DNA of 64,000 bases from Blastococcus sp. DSM 46786. GTDB taxonomy: Bacteria; Actinomycetota; Actinomycetes; Mycobacteriales; Geodermatophilaceae. The position numbers and the translations under genes are program-made. This document shows positions 60,707-64,000 of this stretch, in pieces. The notes below the pieces were generated by a model. The model was not told where the DNA came from. It did no database searches and saw only the letters and a list, made by a program, of their open reading frames with translations. Numbering within the stretch: the stretch's first letter is position 1; every line of letters starts with the position of its first letter. The stretch is from the NCBI RefSeq assembly GCF_900109665.1, contig NZ_FOAO01000016.1, positions 59,206-123,205 of the forward strand, in the 5' to 3' direction.

Positions 60707-61963
60707 GTGAACGACGACCTGCAGGTGGGCACCGACCCGGCCGAGGTGGGGATGGATCCCGCCCGGCTGGCCCGCGTCGACGACCGGCTCTCCCGGTACG
60801 TCGACGACGGCCAGCTGCCGGGGTTCCTGGTCACCGTGGCCCGCCACGGGCGTCTCGTGCACGTCGGCCGCGGAGGCTTCCGCGACGTCGAGGCGGGTCT
60901 GCCGGTCGAGACCGGCACCCGCTGGCGCATCTTCTCGATGACGAAGCCGGTCACCTCCGTCGCGGCGATGATGCTGTACGAGGAGGGGGCCTTCCAGCTC
61001 ACCGACCCGATCGCGCGGTGGCTACCCGAGTTCGCCGAGACCCGCGTCTACGTGGCCGGGTCGGCGATGAAGCCGGTGACCAGCCCGCAGGTGGAGCCCA
61101 TCCGGGTCCGGCACCTGCTCACCCACACGGCGGGGCTCACCTACGGCTTCCACCACGCCCACCCGGTCGACGCCATGTACCGCGCGATGGGCCACGAGTG
61201 GGGCACCCCGCCCGGCGCGGACTCGGCCGAGGTCTGCCGGCAGTGGGCCTCGGTGCCGCTGGTCTTCCAGCCCGGCAGCGAGTGGAACTACGGCGTCTCC
61301 ACCGACGTGCTCGGCCGGCTGGTCGAGGTCGTCTCCGGCCAGCCCCTCGACGAGTTCTTCGAGCAGCGCATCTTCGCGCCGCTGGGCATGCGCGACACCT
61401 CCTTCGGGCTGCGCGACGGCGACGACGTGCCGTCCCTCGCCCGGCTCTACGGCGCCGTGCCGGGGCAGCCGGGGGGTGCGGCGACCGGCTACGCGCCGCT
61501 GGACGCCATGGGGGAGGCGGCCCACCACAAGCCCGCGTTCCTCTCCGGCGGTGGCGGGCTGGTCTCCACGGCCGGTGATTACCTGCGGTTCGTGGAGATG
61601 CTGCGCCGCGGCGGCTCGTACGACGGCGGGCGGCTGCTGGGCCCGCGCACGCTCGCGCACATGGTGACCAACCACCTGCCGGGCAACCAGGACCTGGAGA
61701 CCTTCGGCCGGCCGCTGTTCGCCGAGACCCCGCTGCGCGGCGTCGGCTTCGGGCTCGGGTTCTCGATGGTGATCGACCCGGTGCACTACGGCGTCGTCTC
61801 GTCCGTCGGCGACTACAGCTGGGGCGGGGCGGCGTCGACGGCGTTCTACGTGGACCCGGTCGAGGACCTCACCGTCAGCTTCTACACCCAGCTGCTGCCC
61901 TCGAGCACCCTGCCGATCCGCAACTACCTGCGCCAGCTGGTCAACCAGGCGATCGTCACCTGA
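60707..61963 (+). CDS. Serine hydrolase of the beta-lactamase/class C fold
   Basis: 418 residues. The catalytic SxxK is FSMTKPVTSVAAMM, the YxN-like motif is WNYGVSTD and FLSGGGGLVSTAGDYLRFVEML is the later conserved region. The fold covers esterases, D-peptidases and class C beta-lactamases; EstB-type esterase is the most frequent role. No signal peptide, so it probably acts in the cytoplasm. GTG 60707 follows GACCGGAGGTGGGC, an excellent ribosome-binding site; ATG 60653 is an alternative upstream. Followed by tandem repeats. Confidence 0.87.
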   Translation: MNDDLQVGTDPAEVGMDPARLARVDDRLSRYVDDGQLPGFLVTVARHGRLVHVGRGGFRDVEAGLPVETGTRWRIFSMTKPVTSVAAMMLYEEGAFQLTDPIARWLPEFAETRVYVAGSAMKPVTSPQVEPIRVRHLLTHTAGLTYGFHHAHPVDAMYRAMGHEWGTPPGADSAEVCRQWASVPLVFQPGSEWNYGVSTDVLGRLVEVVSGQPLDEFFEQRIFAPLGMRDTSFGLRDGDDVPSLARLYGAVPGQPGGAATGYAPLDAMGEAAHHKPAFLSGGGGLVSTAGDYLRFVEMLRRGGSYDGGRLLGPRTLAHMVTNHLPGNQDLETFGRPLFAETPLRGVGFGLGFSMVIDPVHYGVVSSVGDYSWGGAASTAFYVDPVEDLTVSFYTQLLPSSTLPIRNYLRQLVNQAIVT

Positions 61964-61973
61964 CCCCCTGGCC

Positions 61974-62045
61974 GGCCCGCTCCGGGATCAGGTGGGCGGC
62001 CCGCTCCTGGATCAGGTGACCTGCCCGCTTCGGGATCAGGTGACC
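61974..62045. repeat. Three tandem 24-bp repeats
   Basis: Units at 61974-61997, 61998-62021 and 62022-62045 share the core GGATCAGGTG-like segment after a (G/T)GCCCGCT(C/T)C(G/T)GG start, with only three to four differences between units. The last unit joins a palindrome ATCAGGT-G-ACCTGAT (62035-62049). Immediately after the hydrolase stop. The unit length is a multiple of 3, and a minus-strand reading would give repeats of SPDPGAGR type, but no start signal supports a gene. Confidence 0.7.
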
Positions 62046-62056
62046 TGATCGTCGAG

Positions 62057-62108
62057 CGTCCTCCCTCACGGTCGGCGGTGAGGGGACGCCGCACGGCGCG
62101 GGAGGACG
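62057..62108. terminator. Nested inverted repeats between convergent genes
   Basis: Outer arms CGTCCTCCC (62057-62065) and GGGAGGACG (62100-62108) and inner arms CCCTCAC (62063-62069) and GTGAGGG (62078-62084) overlap, so two alternative stems are possible. They lie between the serine hydrolase and the MaoC stops and may end either transcript. Confidence 0.35.
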
Positions 62109-62217
62109 GCGGGTGCGAGTCGTCCGCTCCGACCGGCACCGCCGCGGACGCTCGACCGCGGCCGGGGGCAGCCCGCCCACCCCGCGGGCGGGCCCCGTCG
62201 AGGAGCCCGCCCACAGG

Positions 62218-62679
62218 TCACAGGTAGCGGCGGTAGACGACGGTGGCGACCATCGCCGGCTTGCTGCCGCCCTCGACCTCCACGGTCACGGCCAGGTTCA
62301 TCTGGATGCCGCCCTCGAACGGCGTCGCCGCCTCGAGCGTGGCCCCGGCCCGCACCCGCGCACCCACGGGCACCGGCGAGGGGAAGCGCACCTTCTCCGT
62401 GCCGTAGTTGACGCCCATGCGGAAGCCGGTGATCTCGACGATCTGCGGCATCAGGGCGGGCAGGAGCGACAGCGTCAGGTAGCCGTGGGCGATCGGGCCG
62501 CCGAACGGGCTCTCCTTCTTCGCCCGCTCCGGGTCGACGTGGATCCACTGGTGGTCACCGGTCGCCTCGGCGAACTGGTTCACCTGCTCCTGCGTGATCG
62601 TCACCCAGTCGCTGTGGCCCAGCTGCTGCCCGACCAGGCCCTGGACCCCCTCGACGCCGTCGGCCGTCGTCTGCGCCAT
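62218..62679 (-). CDS. MaoC-family (R)-specific enoyl-CoA hydratase, paralogue 2
   Basis: 153 residues. The hydratase motif is [14 protein letters not shown] followed by [17 protein letters not shown]. From [11 protein letters not shown] to [11 protein letters not shown] it is almost the same as the protein encoded at 12183, while both ends differ, so the two are paralogues with probably similar substrates. ATG 62679 follows GAGGCAGACAG. Divergent from the FolP2 gene, 69 nt away. (R)-3-hydroxyacyl-CoA dehydration/hydration in fatty-acid turnover is expected. Confidence 0.88.
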   Translation of the reverse strand: MAQTTADGVEGVQGLVGQQLGHSDWVTITQEQVNQFAEATGDHQWIHVDPERAKKESPFGGPIAHGYLTLSLLPALMPQIVEITGFRMGVNYGTEKVRFPSPVPVGARVRAGATLEAATPFEGGIQMNLAVTVEVEGGSKPAMVATVVYRRYL

Positions 62680-62748
62680 CTGTCTGCCTCCTCGTGGACG
62701 GTCTGGTTGGCTGACTCCACCACACACCACGATGGGACGGGGAGCGGG

Positions 62749-63609
62749 TTGCTGCGACTGGGGACCCTCGACGTGCCCGACGGCGCGTTCGCGGTCATGG
62801 CGATCGTCAACCGCACCCCCGACTCGTTCTACGACCGCGGCGCCACCTACGAGCTGGCCGCGGCGGTGGAGCGGGTCGACCGGGTGGTCGCCGAGGGCGC
62901 GGACATGGTGGACGTCGGCGGGGTCAAGGCCGCGCCCGGCGAGGAGGTCTCCCCCGCCGAGGAGGTGCGCCGGACCGTCGACCTGGTGGCCGCGATCCGG
63001 GCGGCCCACCCGGCGCTGCCCATCTCCATCGACACCTGGCGGGCCGAGGTCGCCCGCGAGGCGCTGGCGGCGGGCGCCGACGTCGTCAACGACGCCTGGG
63101 GCGGGGTGGACCCCTCGCTGGCCGTCGTCGCCGCCGAGGCGGGCGCCGGGATCGTGTGCACCCACGCCGGCGGGCTGCCGCCGCGCACCCGGCCGCACCG
63201 GGTCGTCTACGACGACGTCGTCGCCGACATCGTGGCCCGGACGACGACGCTGGCCGAGGCCGCGGTCTCGGCCGGCGTGGACCCCGAGCGGGTGCTGGTC
63301 GACCCGGGGCACGACTTCGGCAAGAACACGCGGCACTCGCTGGAGGCGACCCGCCGGCTGGGCGAGCTGGTGGACACCGGCTGGCCGGTGCTGGTGGCCC
63401 TGTCGAACAAGGACTTCGTCGGCGAGACCCTCGACGTCCCCCTCGGCGAGCGGCTCACCGGCACGCTGGCGGCGACGGCGGTCAGCGCGTGGCTGGGCGC
63501 GCGGGTGTTCCGGGCCCACGACGTCGCCCCGACCCGGCAGACGCTGGACATGGTGGCCTCGATCCGGGGCACCCGCCCGCCGGTCCGGACCGTCCGCGGC
63601 CTCGCCTGA
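62749..63609 (+). CDS. folP2: Dihydropteroate synthase-like protein, FolP2 type
   Basis: 286 residues, DHPS TIM barrel: MAIVNRTPDSFYDRGATY, DMVDVGGVKAAPGEEV, ISIDTWRAEVAREAL, VVNDAWGG, VLVDPGHDFGKNTRHSLE and RAHDV. The loop that normally reads GGESTRPGA is GGVKAAPGE, lacking the substrate Arg, as in mycobacterial FolP2, which is not a true dihydropteroate synthase. TTG 62749 (LLRLGTLD) follows GGGGAGCGGG and is the only start with a ribosome-binding site. In mycobacteria folP2 directly precedes gpgS; here gpgS is at 4455. Confidence 0.85.
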   Translation: MLRLGTLDVPDGAFAVMAIVNRTPDSFYDRGATYELAAAVERVDRVVAEGADMVDVGGVKAAPGEEVSPAEEVRRTVDLVAAIRAAHPALPISIDTWRAEVAREALAAGADVVNDAWGGVDPSLAVVAAEAGAGIVCTHAGGLPPRTRPHRVVYDDVVADIVARTTTLAEAAVSAGVDPERVLVDPGHDFGKNTRHSLEATRRLGELVDTGWPVLVALSNKDFVGETLDVPLGERLTGTLAATAVSAWLGARVFRAHDVAPTRQTLDMVASIRGTRPPVRTVRGLA

Positions 63610-63737
63610 CGCCATGACACCGTCGTCCTCCGGACGACACCGCGGCCACGTGCCGTTCCCCGGGTGGGCTGAGCTTGCCGTTTAACCTCCGTGGCCGGCG
63701 GAGTCACATCAGTGTGATTCGAGGGCTGGCATGAAGG

Positions 63738-63790
63738 CGGCCACCGCGTGATCCTTCGGAGTAGCGAGCTTCGAAGATCGGCGGTGGCCG
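63738..63790 (+). repeat. Long hairpin just before the transposase start
   Basis: CGGCCACCGC (63738-63747) pairs perfectly with GCGGTGGCCG (63781-63790). Inside it GATCCTTCG (63750-63758) pairs with CGAAGATC (63772-63779) with one bulged C. Together they give ~18 bp ending 2 nt before ATG 63793. In a transcript entering from outside, this would hide the translation start, a known way that insertion sequences limit transposase production. Confidence 0.55.
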
Positions 63791-63792
63791 CG

Positions 63793-64000
63793 ATGGACAG
63801 TCTTCCCCTGTCCGACGGGATTGACCAGAGCTTCGTGGGGCCGGCGGGGCTGGACCGGCTGCGAGAGTTCCGCGGTCAGCTGTATGGATGCCTGGGTCGG
63901 CGGGCCGATGAGCTGTTCGAGCTGGCCGACGCGCTGCTGTGCGCTGAGGGTCCGGTGCGGTCGCTGGTCGGGCTGTGCCTGGCCCCGGAGCACCGCCGCG
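63793..64000 (+). CDS. Transposase (NF041680/IS701-like family), 3' end outside window
   Basis: 69 residues are visible before the window ends: LDRLREFRGQLYGCLGRRAD, ELFELADALLCAEGPVRSLV and LAPEHRR. The string from ALLC to PEHRR is strongly characteristic of a large DDE transposase family common in Streptomyces and Frankia. Codons are slightly less GC-rich than those of neighbouring genes. ATG 63793 or GTG 63784 may be used. The element is cut by the window edge, so intactness is unknown. Confidence 0.7.
   Translation, partial: MDSLPLSDGIDQSFVGPAGLDRLREFRGQLYGCLGRRADELFELADALLCAEGPVRSLVGLCLAPEHRR

Larger units (their letters stand above)
63700..64000 (+). mobile_element. Left part of an insertion sequence
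   Basis: Composition changes near 63680-63720. A small inverted repeat TCACA-TCAG-TGTGA (63704-63717) and GGGCTGGCATGAAGGC from 63723 could mark the left end, but without the right end neither the terminal repeat nor a target duplication can be confirmed. Contains the hairpin and transposase described separately. Confidence 0.45.

Noticed and set aside
61974..62045. CRISPR array
   Set aside because: The units are directly adjacent without spacers and no cas gene is present.
61956..62180. Small minus-strand frames encoding SPDPGAGR-type repeats
   Set aside because: No ribosome-binding site or start context, and the repeat is explained by the 24-bp DNA repeats.

Overview
This is a contiguous chromosomal stretch from a very GC-rich actinobacterium. 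Codon third positions are almost all G or C, GTG starts are common, and many genes overlap by a GTGA. Actinobacterial markers include GpgS, a FolP2-type protein, the menaquinone enzyme MenB, an HtdX/FabG4/FadA2-like cluster and a PucR regulator. The overall mix (many c-di-GMP and SpoIIE-type signalling proteins, peptide importers, beta-oxidation genes) would suit Geodermatophilaceae such as Blastococcus, Geodermatophilus or Modestobacter, but that family placement is an inference. There is no rRNA, prophage or CRISPR array. One tRNA (Ser, UGA) is present and a transposase begins at the right edge.

Layout. 1-4325: two overlapping membrane c-di-GMP proteins with complementary degenerate domains. 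4455-7346: GpgS, a glycerophosphodiesterase and a HAD phosphatase. 7447-10070: a zinc alcohol dehydrogenase and two TetR regulators. 10206-14372: MenB, a Nudix hydrolase, a MaoC hydratase, a LOG protein and a geranylgeranyl-reductase-type flavoprotein. 14442-16609: an epoxide hydrolase divergent from a WYL regulator. 16734-22065: a membrane-anchored unknown, a secreted M6 metalloprotease, tRNA-Ser and a secreted alpha/beta hydrolase. 22231-27897: a NitT/TauT-type ABC importer with two different permeases, divergent from an IclR regulator and an MFS carrier, with a perfect palindrome between them.

27971-49164 is the most distinctive region. Two complete peptide-type ABC importers (27971-33610 and 38302-43644) flank a three-gene operon made of an HMG-CoA reductase with all four catalytic residues, an enolase-superfamily epimerase (DgcA-like) and a DUF1611 protein (DgcN-like). 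The second importer operon ends in a P1/DmpA-BapA-type aminopeptidase and has its own TetR. It is followed by a class III aminotransferase, a methylmalonate-semialdehyde dehydrogenase and a divergent PucR regulator. Together these suggest import and breakdown of unusual peptides: D-Glu-containing ones through DgcN/DgcA, and beta-amino-acid-containing ones through BapA-like peptidase, transaminase and MmsA. The HMG-CoA reductase is not explained by either scheme.

49171-55687: fatty-acid genes (HtdX-like dehydratase, FabG4, FadA2-like thiolase, TetR, acyl-CoA oxidase-like enzyme). 55801-59829: a GAF/PAS/SpoIIE phosphatase divergent from a stand-alone EAL protein. 59853-63609: DUF1059, HU, a beta-lactamase-fold hydrolase, a second MaoC paralogue and FolP2. 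From about 63720: the left part of an insertion sequence with a long hairpin before its transposase.

Regulation. Several GTG-started genes, mostly regulators, lack a Shine-Dalgarno and have a TAnnnT-like hexamer ending 6-7 nt before the start codon, so they are probably leaderless. Palindromes sit in most divergent promoter regions.
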